The notes below the pieces were generated by a model that worked only from the letters and a program-made list of their open reading frames with translations, was not told where the DNA came from and searched no databases. 64,000 nt of DNA from the NCBI RefSeq assembly GCF_009729035.1, contig NZ_CP045483.1:1696001-1760000 (forward strand), in the 5' to 3' direction. The first letter of the stretch is position 1. Every line of letters begins with the position of its first letter. The translations under genes and the position numbers were made by a program. This DNA comes from Stygiolobus azoricus (lineage in GTDB: Archaea; Thermoproteota; Thermoprotei_A; Sulfolobales; Sulfolobaceae). This document shows positions 44,675 to 54,621 of this stretch, piece by piece.

Positions 44675-47020
44675 ATGATTAAAGACTTTTTCATACTTGA
44701 TTTTTCATATGACGTAATTGACAATATACCAGTCATCTTTATCTGGGCAATTGACACTGAAGGACAAAGGATTGTTCTTCTAGAGAAAAGTTTTAGACCG
44801 TATTTCTATGTTGTTGTTGATGAAAAAGAAGTAGAGTATATTATAGAGGAAATAAAAAAGCTTAGTAAGTCTGGGTCTCCAATAACTAATATAATTCCGA
44901 TCAAAGGAAAGAAATTATTTGGGCAACCCGTTACTGTATTAAGAATAGAAACACTGATACCCGCTTACGTTAGAATATATAGGGATGAAGTTCTTAAAGT
45001 TAAAGGAGTAAAGCAAGTGTTAGAGGCTGATATAAGGTTTTACATGAGGTACTCAATAGATAAGTACATAAAGCCATTCCATTGGATTAAAGCTGAGGTA
45101 GAGGAGGTAGAAAATATTAACTTCAGGGTTAATAAGGTCTATGAGATCAAGAACATAAAAGAACAGTACGTAGGTTCCATACCGAAGCTTAGAAAGCTTT
45201 CTTTTAGCATTCAAGTGTATTCTAAACAAGGCTCTCCTAATCCTAGAAAAGACCCTATAGTAGTAATTGCAGTTAAAACCGACGATAGTGCGAAGCAGTT
45301 CGTGGCTTCCGATTCTGACGATAAACAAATAATTAAGGAGTTTGTTGCTTTCTTTCAGGAGTATGATCCTGACATTGTTTATGGCTTTAACACTAACTCG
45401 TTTGATTTGCAGTATCTTTTGGAGAGGGCTCATTCTAAGGGCTTAAAGCTAGATATTGGTAGAAGAGTTAATGGGGAACCCTCACAAGGTGTTTACGGGC
45501 ACTATTCGATGACTGGAAGATTAAACGTTGACTTAGCTGGCTTCGTGAACTCTGTATCAGAGGTAAAAATCAAGACGCTGGAGAACATATGTGATTACTT
45601 GGGGATTGTCAAAAAAGAAGATAGAGTTAACTTAGAGTGGTATGAGATACCTAAGATGTGGGAAGATAAGGATAAGAAAAACAAGGTGATTCAATATGTA
45701 GCGGATAATGCAAGGTCTGTATATCTTCTTGGCGAATCCTTCCTACCTTTTGCAATAGAGTTAACGAGGATCACTGGACTCCCACTAGACCAGCTATCTA
45801 TGGCGAGTGTAGGTTACAGAGTGGAGTGGCTATTAATGAGAGAGTCGAATAAGTACAACGAGCTTATACCTAATAAGGAAGAGAGAACTGGCGAAAGTTA
45901 TGAAGGGGGGTTAGTTATATCACCTATTCAAGGAATTCATGAAAATGTAATAGTCCTCGACTTTTCATCAATGTATCCCTCTATAATGATCAAATATAAC
46001 GTAGGCCCCGACACGTTAGTTAAAGGTGAATGTAATGATTGTTGGGTCTCGCCCATAGGTCATAAATTTAGAAAGGAACCACCTGGTCTATACAAATTCG
46101 TATTGGAGAATTTGGTAAAGGAGAGGAGGGAGATTAAATCTAAGTTGAAAGAAACGAAGGACGAATATGAAAAACGATTGTTGGATGAAAGACAAAAGGC
46201 GTTGAAAGTTATGGCAAATGCTTTTTACGGCTATATGGGATGGATCAACGCAAGATGGTACAGTAGAGAAGGTGCTGAGGCTGTAACGGCATGGGGGAGG
46301 AGTATAATAAGTGATGCTGCTAAGATCGCTACGGAGCATGGGTTCAAAGTGATTTACGGTGATACGGACTCTATATTCATAAAAGGAAACGGGGATATAA
46401 ATAAGCTCCAAGAAATAATCTCTCAGAAGTTTGGTATAGAAATTAAGATGGATAAAGTATACAAAAGGGTACTCTTTACAGAGAGTAAAAAGAGATATGC
46501 AGGAATAACAGAAGACGGAAGGATTGACATTGTAGGATTTGAAGCTATCAGAGGAGATTGGTGTGAGTTGGCTAGAGAAGTGCAAAGGAATGTAATAGAA
46601 ATCATACTCAGGACGGGGAAGGTTGATGACGCTGTTAGATACGTGCGGAAGACTATTCTTTCCCTAAGACGTGGAGAGTTCAAGATAGAAGATCTCATAA
46701 TTTGGAAGGGCTTGGATAAAGATGTTAATGAGTACGCAATTACAGCTCCTCACGTAGTTGCAGCAAAGAAGGCAATTAAAGCAGGATACTTGGTGACTAA
46801 GGGAAGTAAGATAGGTTACGTAATTGTTAAAGGTACTAATAAACTTTCGGAAAGGGCTGAACCTTATTTCCTTGTGAAGGATAACTCTAGAATTGATATT
46901 TCGTACTACGTAGATAATCAAATAATTCCATCAGCTATGCACGTGTTAAAAGTATTTGGTGTAAAAGAAGATTCTCTTAAAAGTGGTGGTACGGACATAC
47001 TAAGCTTCTTTAAAAAATAG
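44675..47020 (+). CDS. polB3: DNA polymerase B3 (family B), polymerase motifs intact, exonuclease residues altered
   Basis: A 781-residue family B polymerase. The polymerase motifs are intact: A in VLDFSSMYPSIMIKYN, B in KVMANAFYGYMG, and C in VIYGDTDSIF. The proofreading domain is changed: exo I reads LSFSIQVYS (usual DIE replaced by SIQ), exo III reads QYVADNARS (the Asp of YxxxD replaced by Asn), and only exo II (NTNSFDL) keeps its Asp. Its place beside dnaG matches polB3 of other Sulfolobales as I recall it. Its role is probably lesion tolerance or repair; PolB1, not seen here, would be the main replicase. Confidence 0.93.
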   Translation: MIKDFFILDFSYDVIDNIPVIFIWAIDTEGQRIVLLEKSFRPYFYVVVDEKEVEYIIEEIKKLSKSGSPITNIIPIKGKKLFGQPVTVLRIETLIPAYVRIYRDEVLKVKGVKQVLEADIRFYMRYSIDKYIKPFHWIKAEVEEVENINFRVNKVYEIKNIKEQYVGSIPKLRKLSFSIQVYSKQGSPNPRKDPIVVIAVKTDDSAKQFVASDSDDKQIIKEFVAFFQEYDPDIVYGFNTNSFDLQYLLERAHSKGLKLDIGRRVNGEPSQGVYGHYSMTGRLNVDLAGFVNSVSEVKIKTLENICDYLGIVKKEDRVNLEWYEIPKMWEDKDKKNKVIQYVADNARSVYLLGESFLPFAIELTRITGLPLDQLSMASVGYRVEWLLMRESNKYNELIPNKEERTGESYEGGLVISPIQGIHENVIVLDFSSMYPSIMIKYNVGPDTLVKGECNDCWVSPIGHKFRKEPPGLYKFVLENLVKERREIKSKLKETKDEYEKRLLDERQKALKVMANAFYGYMGWINARWYSREGAEAVTAWGRSIISDAAKIATEHGFKVIYGDTDSIFIKGNGDINKLQEIISQKFGIEIKMDKVYKRVLFTESKKRYAGITEDGRIDIVGFEAIRGDWCELAREVQRNVIEIILRTGKVDDAVRYVRKTILSLRRGEFKIEDLIIWKGLDKDVNEYAITAPHVVAAKKAIKAGYLVTKGSKIGYVIVKGTNKLSERAEPYFLVKDNSRIDISYYVDNQIIPSAMHVLKVFGVKEDSLKSGGTDILSFFKK

Positions 47021-47028
47021 AAAGTGTC

Positions 47029-48264
47029 TTAGGATATAACATCAGAGATACTCAGCAATTCAAGGTTTTTAGGTCTCTTTGAAATACCTCCTATTCTAGC
47101 TCCTATCAGCATACTTATATTTTTGGAGGAAGCTAAGTCTACCAATCTTTGTGTTATTACCCCATCAAACACGATATATTTGATCCTGTTATCGTTTGTA
47201 TTCTCCAGCTTTTGGACTATATCTCTAACCTGGATTTTTTCTATTATGTTCCAGTTCTCATCATAAAGTATACCTTCTAACGTCCCAGGCAGTTTCTTTA
47301 TTTCTTCAACTACATTAGGCGGAATGTTTATGGTTATTTGTTGTTGTCCTGACTTTTGAATCTGTTCCTCTTTAATACTTACGTTAGTTACAGACACTTG
47401 TTTAGTCTCTGGAGCTATCGCCTCTCTTATGGCTTGCTGAGCCTCTTGTTGCTTCTTTAAGTATTGAGATACTGTCATCATGTTAGACAATGCTTTAGCT
47501 ATCTCCTTTCCAGTTAGTTCTTCAACTTCTTTTCCTGCTGGAGCCCTAGCGACATAATCAAGTTTTATGTTGCTCATCAGTAATTGCTTAAGTATTAAGT
47601 CTCCTCCGTGATCACCGTCTAAGAAAGCTATTACTGTTTTCTTTTGTTTTGCTAGGTCTATTACGCTTTGAGGGATCTTACCAGTAGCTCCTTCAATTGC
47701 AATGGTATTTCTATACCCGTATTTGAGTAAATTTATTACATCGGCTCTTCCTTCAACTATTATGAGTTCTGGATCCTTTTCTATATCTGGGCCTGCGGGC
47801 AATTTTTCGGGACCATATTCTATTATTTCTCCGGTCTTTACGGCTGAAGATATTTCATAAATAACTTCTCTTATGTCAAGTGTTCTTATCTTAGACCAAT
47901 TAGATAAAATTTCCTTTGCTCTGTCAATTATTCTCTTTATCTTTTCCTCTCTTATATCTTGAATTTCTACTAACTGGAATTTTGCATTATAGGGTCCCAC
48001 TTTATCTACGTTTTCGACCATAGCGGCTATTAATGCAGTTTCAATTCGATCTAAGTTAGAAGGAATTATTATTATTCCTTCGCTTCTACCTTTAGTAGTA
48101 TTTATCTCAACTGATATTCTACCTAATCTACCTTTATCTTGTAATTCTCTTAAGTCGAAGTCCTCTCCAAATAAATTCTCTGTTTGTCCGAAAACTGCTC
48201 CTATAACATCAGGCTTATCTACAATACCCTCTACTTCAAATTTAAGGACTATGTTATATTTCAT
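47029..48264 (-). CDS. dnaG: Archaeal DnaG primase-like protein
   Basis: A 411-residue archaeal DnaG, which has a central Toprim domain: LIIVEGRADVINLLKYG with the conserved Glu, then KKTVIAFLDGDHGGDLIL with the DxDxxG metal site. The N-terminal half has the family's helical region (DFDLRELQDKGRLGRISVEI). The last 130 residues follow a Gln-rich linker (QYLKKQQEAQQAIREAI). Archaeal DnaG can make short primers but is also part of the exosome, where it binds poly(A) RNA. Convergent to polB3 with only 8 bases between stops. Confidence 0.95.
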   Translation of the reverse strand: MKYNIVLKFEVEGIVDKPDVIGAVFGQTENLFGEDFDLRELQDKGRLGRISVEINTTKGRSEGIIIIPSNLDRIETALIAAMVENVDKVGPYNAKFQLVEIQDIREEKIKRIIDRAKEILSNWSKIRTLDIREVIYEISSAVKTGEIIEYGPEKLPAGPDIEKDPELIIVEGRADVINLLKYGYRNTIAIEGATGKIPQSVIDLAKQKKTVIAFLDGDHGGDLILKQLLMSNIKLDYVARAPAGKEVEELTGKEIAKALSNMMTVSQYLKKQQEAQQAIREAIAPETKQVSVTNVSIKEEQIQKSGQQQITINIPPNVVEEIKKLPGTLEGILYDENWNIIEKIQVRDIVQKLENTNDNRIKYIVFDGVITQRLVDLASSKNISMLIGARIGGISKRPKNLELLSISDVIS

Positions 48265-48281
48265 TTTTCCACACCTTCTAT

Positions 48282-49376
48282 TTATCTACTTACACTCTTT
48301 TCAAGATCTGAGATAAGGGATTCGTATTTGGTCTTCGAATAGAGTCTTTTTCTAATTGGATCTAGGATCTCATTTAGTCTTCTCGCTGTTGCAAGCTTTA
48401 AGTCTAATGGATGTAATTTGCCTTCAGCGAAAGTTCTTTCTAGTTCTTCATAAGTCTTAAACTCTATATCTCCTCCATACTTTACATCCCTTTCCACTTT
48501 CAGGGTAGCTCCCTTGTTCGCAAATATAATGTACTTATTAATTTGTAGAACTGGATTATCTTCTATAACTCCTTTTGGACAATACGCGCTTCTCAGTTTA
48601 GCTTCCACTAGTTCGGGTGGGTCATGAACGAAAATCGCAGTTTCTGGTTTGGACTTGCTCATCTTTATAGAAGCTAAATAGTCATCTTCATCCATCCCTT
48701 GAACGTTCATTCTTTGACCTCCTTGAAGTCCTACTAATAAAGGAGTGTGAATCGCTACTATCTTCTTCTTGCCCAATTTATCAGCTACATCTCTGGCAAG
48801 CATGTGAGCCTTTCTCTGGTCAGTTCCTCCTAGGGCTATATCTAGGTCTTGGTAGAAAATATCAGAAACTTGCATAGCTGGATAAATTAATTTTGAAGTA
48901 TCAAGCTCAGCTTCTTCGGCTTTTCTTCCCATTATTGTAAGAGCTCTCTTCATCCTCGCAAGGCTAGTACTCTTAGCTACTTTAATTACTAGAGCCCAGT
49001 AATTCGGGTCTTTCACGAATTCATCAGCATAAACAACTTTTACTTTACTCATGTCTACTCCATAAGAGCTTAACACCTCTATTGTGTATTCTCCGGCTAA
49101 GCGAATTTTCTCTAAATCTCCTCCTAGCTTGTCATTTATCCATGCGTGCCACGTGGCAACTAATATTGACATATCAATGCCTGCCTCGATTAAGTCCTTA
49201 ACCTTCTGTGCCCATATTAGCCAACCTATGTGGAATAGCCCACTAGGTTCAAAGCCAATATATCCCTTTAATCTATTTCCTTCTTCCAGTTTTTTCTTTA
49301 ATTCTTCTAGTGTTACTATTTCTTCCGTATTTCTCTTTATTAGATTCAGCTTTTCGTCTACGTTCAAAGTAAGCAT
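48282..49376 (-). CDS. tyrS: Tyrosyl-tRNA synthetase
   Basis: The 364-residue class I synthetase has the HIGH-like GFEPSGLFHIGW, the tyrosine-binding YPAMQVSDIFYQDLDIALGGTDQRK and the KMSKS loop (LASIKMSKSKPETAIFV). Length and lack of an S4 domain are typical of archaeal TyrRS. A TTG at 49382 precedes the ATG at 49376 in frame; the ATG is preferred. It is 17 bases upstream of dnaG on the same strand and likely shares its transcript. Confidence 0.96.
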   Translation of the reverse strand: MLTLNVDEKLNLIKRNTEEIVTLEELKKKLEEGNRLKGYIGFEPSGLFHIGWLIWAQKVKDLIEAGIDMSILVATWHAWINDKLGGDLEKIRLAGEYTIEVLSSYGVDMSKVKVVYADEFVKDPNYWALVIKVAKSTSLARMKRALTIMGRKAEEAELDTSKLIYPAMQVSDIFYQDLDIALGGTDQRKAHMLARDVADKLGKKKIVAIHTPLLVGLQGGQRMNVQGMDEDDYLASIKMSKSKPETAIFVHDPPELVEAKLRSAYCPKGVIEDNPVLQINKYIIFANKGATLKVERDVKYGGDIEFKTYEELERTFAEGKLHPLDLKLATARRLNEILDPIRKRLYSKTKYESLISDLEKSVSR

Positions 49377-49412
49377 CCCCAAAATAAAGAGACTAAAATA
49401 AAATAAAAAATC

Positions 49413-49742
49413 CTATTCTTCAGTGAGTTGCTTAAGGAATAGAACGACAGGATGAGTCTTGCCCAATTTTTCAACTAAATCGTTGATTATGAAATTAAGA
49501 TCTATGTCGTTTTCTATCACTTTTTCGATAAGAGCCTCTGTAAACTTATAATAATTAAAGAATTCCCTTTCATTAACCGATTCTTCTCCCTCATCAAAAA
49601 GCCTGAAGCTGTCTATTGCTTTCTCGCTTTCTTTTATCTTTCTCATCAGGGAGGTAAGATATTCGTCCACAACTTTTTCGATACATAAAGAAGTAGTACA
49701 TAATTCGACTTTATCGATTATCGATAAGGGCGATGGTGGCAT
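49413..49742 (-). CDS. Hypothetical protein (109 aa)
   Basis: A helical acidic protein: VELCTTSLCIEKVVDEYLTSLMRKIKES, then EREFFNYYKFTEALIEKVIENDIDLNFIINDLVEKLGKT and FLKQLTEE. Two Cys lie near the N-terminus. The composition and ATG at 49742 make a real gene likely, though no family is recognised. It precedes tyrS by 37 bases on the same strand and follows the YjbQ gene by 44 bases, so the four genes may form one operon. Confidence 0.68.
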   Translation of the reverse strand: MPPSPLSIIDKVELCTTSLCIEKVVDEYLTSLMRKIKESEKAIDSFRLFDEGEESVNEREFFNYYKFTEALIEKVIENDIDLNFIINDLVEKLGKTHPVVLFLKQLTEE

Positions 49743-49786
49743 AACTGGAGCCCGAATAATATTGTAAAAATCAACTAAAAAAGCTA

Positions 49787-50191
49787 TTATTCTCCCATCA
49801 CTTTAACAAGAACTGTTCGAGTTCTTGGCCCATCGAACTCTAATAAGATTATTCTTTGCCAAGTTCCAAGATCCAACGTTCCTCCAGTAATTGGTACTAC
49901 TCTTGAATTTCCGATTATAGAAGATACCACGTGAGCATGTCCGTTATTATCAATTATATTATGCCTGAATTCCCCCTCTGGGGGAACTAACTTTTTAGCC
50001 CATTCTATGTAATCACTCATTAATCCCCTCTCGGCTTCATTAATAGTTATTGCACAAGTTGTATGTTTTACTATAACATAGGCTATACCTTCATTCACAC
50101 CTTTTATACTCTCTTGAACTAGGTCTGTTATATCTATACTTTCAAAACGACTCTTGGTCTTTACTTGAAACTCCTTTGAAAGTATTTTCAT
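49787..50191 (-). CDS. YjbQ/UPF0047 family protein
   Basis: The 134-residue protein matches the YjbQ family: ITDLVQESIKGVNEGIAYVIVKHTTCAITINEAERGLMSDYI, then FRHNIIDNNGHAHVVSSIIGNSRVVPI and LGTWQRIILLEFDGPRTRTVLVKV. The conserved HTTCAI, NGHAH and GTWQ are the signature; some members show weak thiamine phosphate synthase activity but the main function is unsettled. The start ATG lies only one base before the open frame of the divergent AIR synthase-like gene. Confidence 0.9.
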   Translation of the reverse strand: MKILSKEFQVKTKSRFESIDITDLVQESIKGVNEGIAYVIVKHTTCAITINEAERGLMSDYIEWAKKLVPPEGEFRHNIIDNNGHAHVVSSIIGNSRVVPITGGTLDLGTWQRIILLEFDGPRTRTVLVKVMGE

Positions 50192-50224
50192 ATGCTTAAT
50201 ATTGCAATTCCTTTTTTATATTAT

Positions 50225-51499
50225 ATGGACTTAGAAGGTATCGCTAGGAGATTATATCCTAATATAGAAGAGATAAGGAAAAAAATTATAGAGGAAGTTG
50301 AGTTCTACAAAGGGAAAGATTATCAACTCAAAGAACAGTTAACAGATGCTTTAATAGAAGAAGTTAAAAAGTCTATAATTGCATCAAAAATAGAACCACT
50401 CCTTTCCTACCCGGTAACCGGTCTCAAGGCTGGTGAGGCGGGATTAGGCTCTAGGGGGAAAGGCGACCATATAATTCATGAAAAGATCCTGAGTTTAAGT
50501 GGCTTAAATAAATTCGAAGATGCTAGAGTTAACAAGAATGTAGTAGTCTCGATTGACGGAATACATTCCCGATTAGCATACTTTCCCTTTTTAGCAGGTT
50601 TTCACGCTACAAGAGCAGCATTAAGGGACGTTATGGTAAAAGGTGCAGAACCGATAGGAGTTCTGGTTGATATACATTTGTCTGACGACAGTGATTTAGG
50701 AATGCTATTGGATTTTGAGGCTGGAGTAATGACCGTTACGGAGTTTTTAGGTATTCCTATTCTTGCGGGTAGTACGTTAAGGATAGGAGGGGATTTAGTT
50801 ATAGGGGAAAGGATCAGTGGAGGTATAGGAGCCGTGGGTTTATTGAAGAGGGTCTTCTTTAGCAGGGATAAGATCGAAGAGGGCGACTATATAGTTATGA
50901 CCGAGGGAAATGGAGGAGGTACTATAACTACTACTGCAATTTATAATGGTTTTTATGATGTAGTGAAGGAGACCTTATCTCTCGTAGATTTAGTTACATG
51001 TAGAGTAATTAGTGAAGAATCTATCGTCAACAAGGTTCACAGTGCTACTGACATTACTAATGGCGGAATACGTGCCACGGCTTACGAGTTGCCTGAAAAC
51101 TTTGGTATTGAACTTGAAAAAGAGGTTTTTATCTCGCTTATAAACCCTAAAGTTTACGAGATGCTAAACTCTTTGGGAATAGATCCTTTGGGTTTATCCA
51201 TAGATTCTATTGCGATTTTCACTAAAGAGCCTGAGGTGATACTGAAAAAACTTGCTGAGTCTGGTATAAGAGCTGGTATAATTGGCCGAATAGTGAGGGC
51301 AGATAAGGGTAAGCTTGTCGACGAAAGGGGAAACCGATTAGAAATGGGATTTAGAGAGTCCCCTTACACTCCGATTAAAAAAATTATAGGAAATAAGACA
51401 AGTTATAGCGAGGAATTAATTAGACAAAGGTTAAACGAGGCGTTAAAACTCGTAAAGGAGAAGAAAGAAAATGTATTGAAAACTTTAAAAGCAAGTTAG
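50225..51499 (+). CDS. AIR synthase-related (PurM/SelD superfamily) protein
   Basis: The frame is open from 50192, but the ATG at 50225 gives MDLEGIARRLYPNIEEI and is preferred. The 424-residue protein belongs to the ATP-grasp-unrelated PurM superfamily: GLGSRGKGDHIIHEKIL near residue 72, VVSIDGIHSRLAYFP (metal-binding Asp), RDVMVKGAEPIGVLVDIHLSDD, and TDITNGGIRATAYELPENFGIELE in the second lobe. It lacks the hallmark of true purine PurM. The exact reaction is unknown; HypE- or ThiL-like phosphoryl transfer is possible. It lies just upstream of the ribosomal operon. Confidence 0.85.
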   Translation: MDLEGIARRLYPNIEEIRKKIIEEVEFYKGKDYQLKEQLTDALIEEVKKSIIASKIEPLLSYPVTGLKAGEAGLGSRGKGDHIIHEKILSLSGLNKFEDARVNKNVVVSIDGIHSRLAYFPFLAGFHATRAALRDVMVKGAEPIGVLVDIHLSDDSDLGMLLDFEAGVMTVTEFLGIPILAGSTLRIGGDLVIGERISGGIGAVGLLKRVFFSRDKIEEGDYIVMTEGNGGGTITTTAIYNGFYDVVKETLSLVDLVTCRVISEESIVNKVHSATDITNGGIRATAYELPENFGIELEKEVFISLINPKVYEMLNSLGIDPLGLSIDSIAIFTKEPEVILKKLAESGIRAGIIGRIVRADKGKLVDERGNRLEMGFRESPYTPIKKIIGNKTSYSEELIRQRLNEALKLVKEKKENVLKTLKAS

Positions 51500-51524
51500 T
51501 AATTAGGTGTATAAGCTGATATTA

Positions 51525-52061
51525 ATGTCGGAACAACAGCAGTTTAAATATATAGTTAGGCTTTTCGGGCAAGACGTAGATGGTACTATGAAGGTTCCTT
51601 ATGCTCTTGCAATGGTTAAAGGGATAGGTTATAACACTGCAAGAGCTATTGCTAGTAAATTAGGTCTTGACAAGGACAGAAGATTAGGAGAACTTTCTGA
51701 TGAGGATATAAAGAAGATCGAGAATTATTTGACTGATAAGAAAATCCCTGAGTTACCTACATGGCTGTATAATAGAAGGAAGGATTACGAAGAAGGTGTA
51801 GACTTACACTTAGTAACTTCTGATTTAATATTTTACGTCAGGAACGATATAGAGAGGGAGAAAAAGATTAGAAGTTGGAGAGGAGTAAGGCATTCTTTAG
51901 GACTTAAGGTTAGAGGGCAGAGAACAAGGACTACGGGTAGGACTGGAACTACCGTAGGTGTGAGAAGGTCAAAGGCTGCTCAGGCTCAGGCTCAAGCTCA
52001 ACCTAAACCACAATCTTCCGGCGGTGGAGGTTCTTCTGGTGGTGGACAAGCTAAGAAGTGA
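51525..52061 (+). CDS. rps13: Ribosomal protein uS13 (Rps13)
   Basis: The 178-residue small-subunit protein binds the head of 16S rRNA and the tRNAs. [36 protein letters not shown] is the family N-terminus, and [25 protein letters not shown] the conserved basic tail. The ATG at 51525 is chosen over an upstream frame opening. The last 30 residues are a low-complexity tail, [15 protein letters not shown] followed by Gly/Ser and AKK. It is the first of nine ribosomal and polymerase genes in one transcript, with overlaps or gaps of at most a few tens of bases. Confidence 0.96.
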   Translation: MSEQQQFKYIVRLFGQDVDGTMKVPYALAMVKGIGYNTARAIASKLGLDKDRRLGELSDEDIKKIENYLTDKKIPELPTWLYNRRKDYEEGVDLHLVTSDLIFYVRNDIEREKKIRSWRGVRHSLGLKVRGQRTRTTGRTGTTVGVRRSKAAQAQAQAQPKPQSSGGGGSSGGGQAKK

Positions 52062-52071
52062 GGTGGAATAG

Positions 52072-52611
52072 ATGGGAGATCCAAGAAAGAGTAGAAGGAA
52101 GTGGGCAGGCCCGGGTCATCCTTGGATAAAGGTAAATCTAGACAGAGAACAAGTTTTAATAGGTAAGTACGGTCTAAGAAACAAGCGAGAGTTATGGTTA
52201 GCACAGACGATAATAAGAAACTTTAGGCATCAGGCGAGGTCTTTATTGGGTTTACCTCCAGCTGAAAGAGCTGTAAGAGAGAAACAGTTAATTGCAAAGT
52301 TATACAGAATGGGAATATTAGATAAAGAAAATGCAACAGTTGATGACGTATTGAGCTTAACAGAAGAGAGCTATCTGGAAAGAAGATTACAGACAATAGT
52401 TTACAGAAAAGGTTTAGCTAGGACAATATATCAAGCTAGACAGCTTATAGTTCACGGTCATATAGCACTAGGTGGCAAGAGAGTTACGTCTCCCGGTTAC
52501 ATAGTTCAAAGAGGTGAAGAGGATATGATAGATTACTATCCTACTTCACCGTTTAAACAACATCCACCAACACAAACTTCTGGAGGTGAGGTAAATGTCC
52601 AGCAGGCGTGA
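52072..52611 (+). CDS. rps4: Ribosomal protein uS4 (Rps4)
   Basis: A 179-residue S4-domain protein that nucleates 30S assembly on the 5' domain of 16S r[20 protein letters not shown] opens the archaeal form; the S4 motif is [40 protein letters not shown]. The ATG lies in a good context after GAGGTGG. It overlaps uS11 by 17 bases. Confidence 0.96.
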   Translation: MGDPRKSRRKWAGPGHPWIKVNLDREQVLIGKYGLRNKRELWLAQTIIRNFRHQARSLLGLPPAERAVREKQLIAKLYRMGILDKENATVDDVLSLTEESYLERRLQTIVYRKGLARTIYQARQLIVHGHIALGGKRVTSPGYIVQRGEEDMIDYYPTSPFKQHPPTQTSGGEVNVQQA

Positions 52612-52993
52612 AATTAGGTGGGGTCAAGCAAGGATTTATGCGTCACAAAACAACACAATAATAACGATAACCGACCTTACTGGGGCGGAGATAATATCTA
52701 AAGCGTCTGGTGGCACTGTAGTAAAGGCTGATAGAGAAAAACCATCACCTTATGCAGCTATGTTAGCTGCCAACAAGGCGGCAAATGATGCGTTCGAAAA
52801 GGGAATTTCTGCAATTCACATAAAAGTAAGGGCGCCAGGTGGTTATGGCTCTAAAACACCTGGACCTGGAGCACAACCAGCTATAAGAGCGTTAGCTAGG
52901 GCTGGATTCATAATAGGAAGAATAGAAGATGTAACGCCTTTACCCCACGATACTATAAGGAGACCAGGCGGAAGGAGAGGAAGAAGAGTATAA
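52595..52993 (+). CDS. rps11: Ribosomal protein uS11 (Rps11)
   Basis: A 132-residue protein of the platform of the small subunit. The sequence [24 protein letters not shown], then [43 protein letters not shown] and [21 protein letters not shown], is fully conserved. Starts inside the uS4 gene after AGGTGAGG, indicating coupled translation. Confidence 0.97.
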   Translation: MSSRREIRWGQARIYASQNNTIITITDLTGAEIISKASGGTVVKADREKPSPYAAMLAANKAANDAFEKGISAIHIKVRAPGGYGSKTPGPGAQPAIRALARAGFIIGRIEDVTPLPHDTIRRPGGRRGRRV

Positions 52994-53015
52994 AAAGGAG
53001 TACGAGTGTTTTACT

Positions 53016-53810
53016 ATGTCTATTTCAGTACTTCGTAAAGATAATCTTTCTTTGTCATTAATAGTCTCAGAGTATCCTCTAGAGTTTGTAAATTCCATAC
53101 GCAGAGCTTCAATGTTGTTTGTACCCACAATGGCGGTAGATGAAGTATATTTTATAGAGAATAACAGCCCCCTTTACGATGAGATTTTAGCACACAGGTT
53201 AGCTATGATTCCATTTACATCTGACGAGGCTTTAGAGCATTATCGTCCACCTGAAGAATGTGTGGACTGCAAGGAAAATTGTGATGGATGTTATTCTAGA
53301 GTATATTTACAAGTTGAAGGTAATGACCAAGGCTCTATAATGGTATATTCTAAAGACCTCAAATCCGAGGATCCTGCAGTAGTTCCTATAAACGACTCGA
53401 TTCCTATAGTACTGTTAGGTCCAAAGCAGAGGATATCACTTGAAGCTAAACTTAGGCTTGGATACGGTAAAGAACACATTAAGTATAGTCCGGTTTCAGT
53501 TGCTATCCTGAGGTATTATCCTAAGGTTGAAGTCTTGGATAATTGTGAAAAAGCAGTAGAAGTTTGTCCGGAAAGAGTATTCGCGACAAAGGACGGTAGG
53601 GTTGTAGTATCAAATGAGCTTGCTTGTACCTTATGTGAAGAGTGTCTTAAGTATTGTAAGGGTAAAATAGAAGTATCAGCAGTAGAAGGAAAGTACATAC
53701 TTGAGATCGAGTCAACCGGCAGTTTGAAGCCAGAGAGAATTTTAATAGAGGCAAGTAAAAGCTTAATACGTAAATTAAATGAATTAAAGGGCAAGTTAGA
53801 GGTTGGATGA
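53016..53810 (+). CDS. rpo3: RNA polymerase subunit Rpo3 (RpoD) with an iron-sulfur domain
   Basis: The 264-residue assembly subunit corresponds to bacterial alpha and eukaryotic Rpb3. Its dimerisation core is in [37 protein letters not shown] Cys cluster [14 protein letters not shown] lies near residue 70. The inserted ferredoxin-like section near 175-215 has VCPERVF and [15 protein letters not shown] (C-x2-C-x2-C-x3-C), the Fe-S site found in Sulfolobus Rpo3. It pairs with Rpo11. It overlaps eL18 by 4 bases. Confidence 0.96.
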   Translation: MSISVLRKDNLSLSLIVSEYPLEFVNSIRRASMLFVPTMAVDEVYFIENNSPLYDEILAHRLAMIPFTSDEALEHYRPPEECVDCKENCDGCYSRVYLQVEGNDQGSIMVYSKDLKSEDPAVVPINDSIPIVLLGPKQRISLEAKLRLGYGKEHIKYSPVSVAILRYYPKVEVLDNCEKAVEVCPERVFATKDGRVVVSNELACTLCEECLKYCKGKIEVSAVEGKYILEIESTGSLKPERILIEASKSLIRKLNELKGKLEVG

Positions 53811-54163
53811 AAATGGCAAGCACGAACGTTATGCTAAGAAAGCTTATATACACTCTCGAAAAGCAAAAAAAGAACCTTTGGTTAGCGGTAGCTGAAGAAC
53901 TTAAAGCTCCTAGTAGAAAAAGAGCTTACATTAACTTATATAAAATAAATAAGCACACGAAACCCAATGATATTGTGGTAGTACCTGGTAAAGTATTAGG
54001 TATAGGTTCACTCGATCATCCAGTTACTGTTGTAGCATTGTCCTTTTCTAAGTCAGCCAAAGAAAAAATTGAGAAAAGTGGGGGTAAAGTTATGAGTTTG
54101 TATAAGGCAGTTCAGGAGTTAAAAGACTTTAAAGGTAAAACCGTGAGGTTGATGAAGCAATGA
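53807..54163 (+). CDS. rpl18e: Ribosomal protein eL18
   Basis: The 118-residue large-subunit protein matches archaeal eL18: [45 protein letters not shown], then [26 protein letters not shown] second ATG two codons downstream (53813) is also possible. The first ATG overlaps the Rpo3 stop, and its end overlaps uL13 by 4 bases. Confidence 0.95.
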   Translation: MKMASTNVMLRKLIYTLEKQKKNLWLAVAEELKAPSRKRAYINLYKINKHTKPNDIVVVPGKVLGIGSLDHPVTVVALSFSKSAKEKIEKSGGKVMSLYKAVQELKDFKGKTVRLMKQ

Positions 54164-54621
54164 GTGAACAAGTTCAGAAGAACCAAAATGAAGTAATAGT
54201 TAATGCAGAGAACCAGATTCTAGGAAGAATGGCAACTCATATTGTGAAACTCCTTAAAGAAGGAAAGAAGGTAATAGTAGTTAATGCAGAAAAGGCAGTA
54301 ATAAGCGGTCCTAAATCTAGAGTTATACAAGGTTACAGCCTCTTGTTCACTGTTAGGACTATGCAGAACCCTGCAAAGAACGGTATAAGAAGACCTAGAA
54401 ATCCTGTAAATATAGTGAAGAGGACTGTAAGGGGTATGTTACCTAAGAACAGAATGGGTAAACAATACTATAAGAACCTAATTGTGTATATAGGTGTTCC
54501 TAAGGAGTTTGAAGGTAAGCAGACGATTAGGTTCGAGGATGCTGATGTGAGCAGATTAAAGGGTAAATATATAACTGTAGCGGAATTATCTAAAGCCATA
54601 GGAGGTTATGTAAATGGCTGA
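54160..54621 (+). CDS. rpl13: Ribosomal protein uL13 (Rpl13)
   Basis: The 153-residue protein has the uL13 core: [39 protein letters not shown], then [30 protein letters not shown]. It is needed early in large-subunit assembly. The ATG overlaps the eL18 stop; its 3' end overlaps uS9. Confidence 0.96.
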   Translation: MSEQVQKNQNEVIVNAENQILGRMATHIVKLLKEGKKVIVVNAEKAVISGPKSRVIQGYSLLFTVRTMQNPAKNGIRRPRNPVNIVKRTVRGMLPKNRMGKQYYKNLIVYIGVPKEFEGKQTIRFEDADVSRLKGKYITVAELSKAIGGYVNG

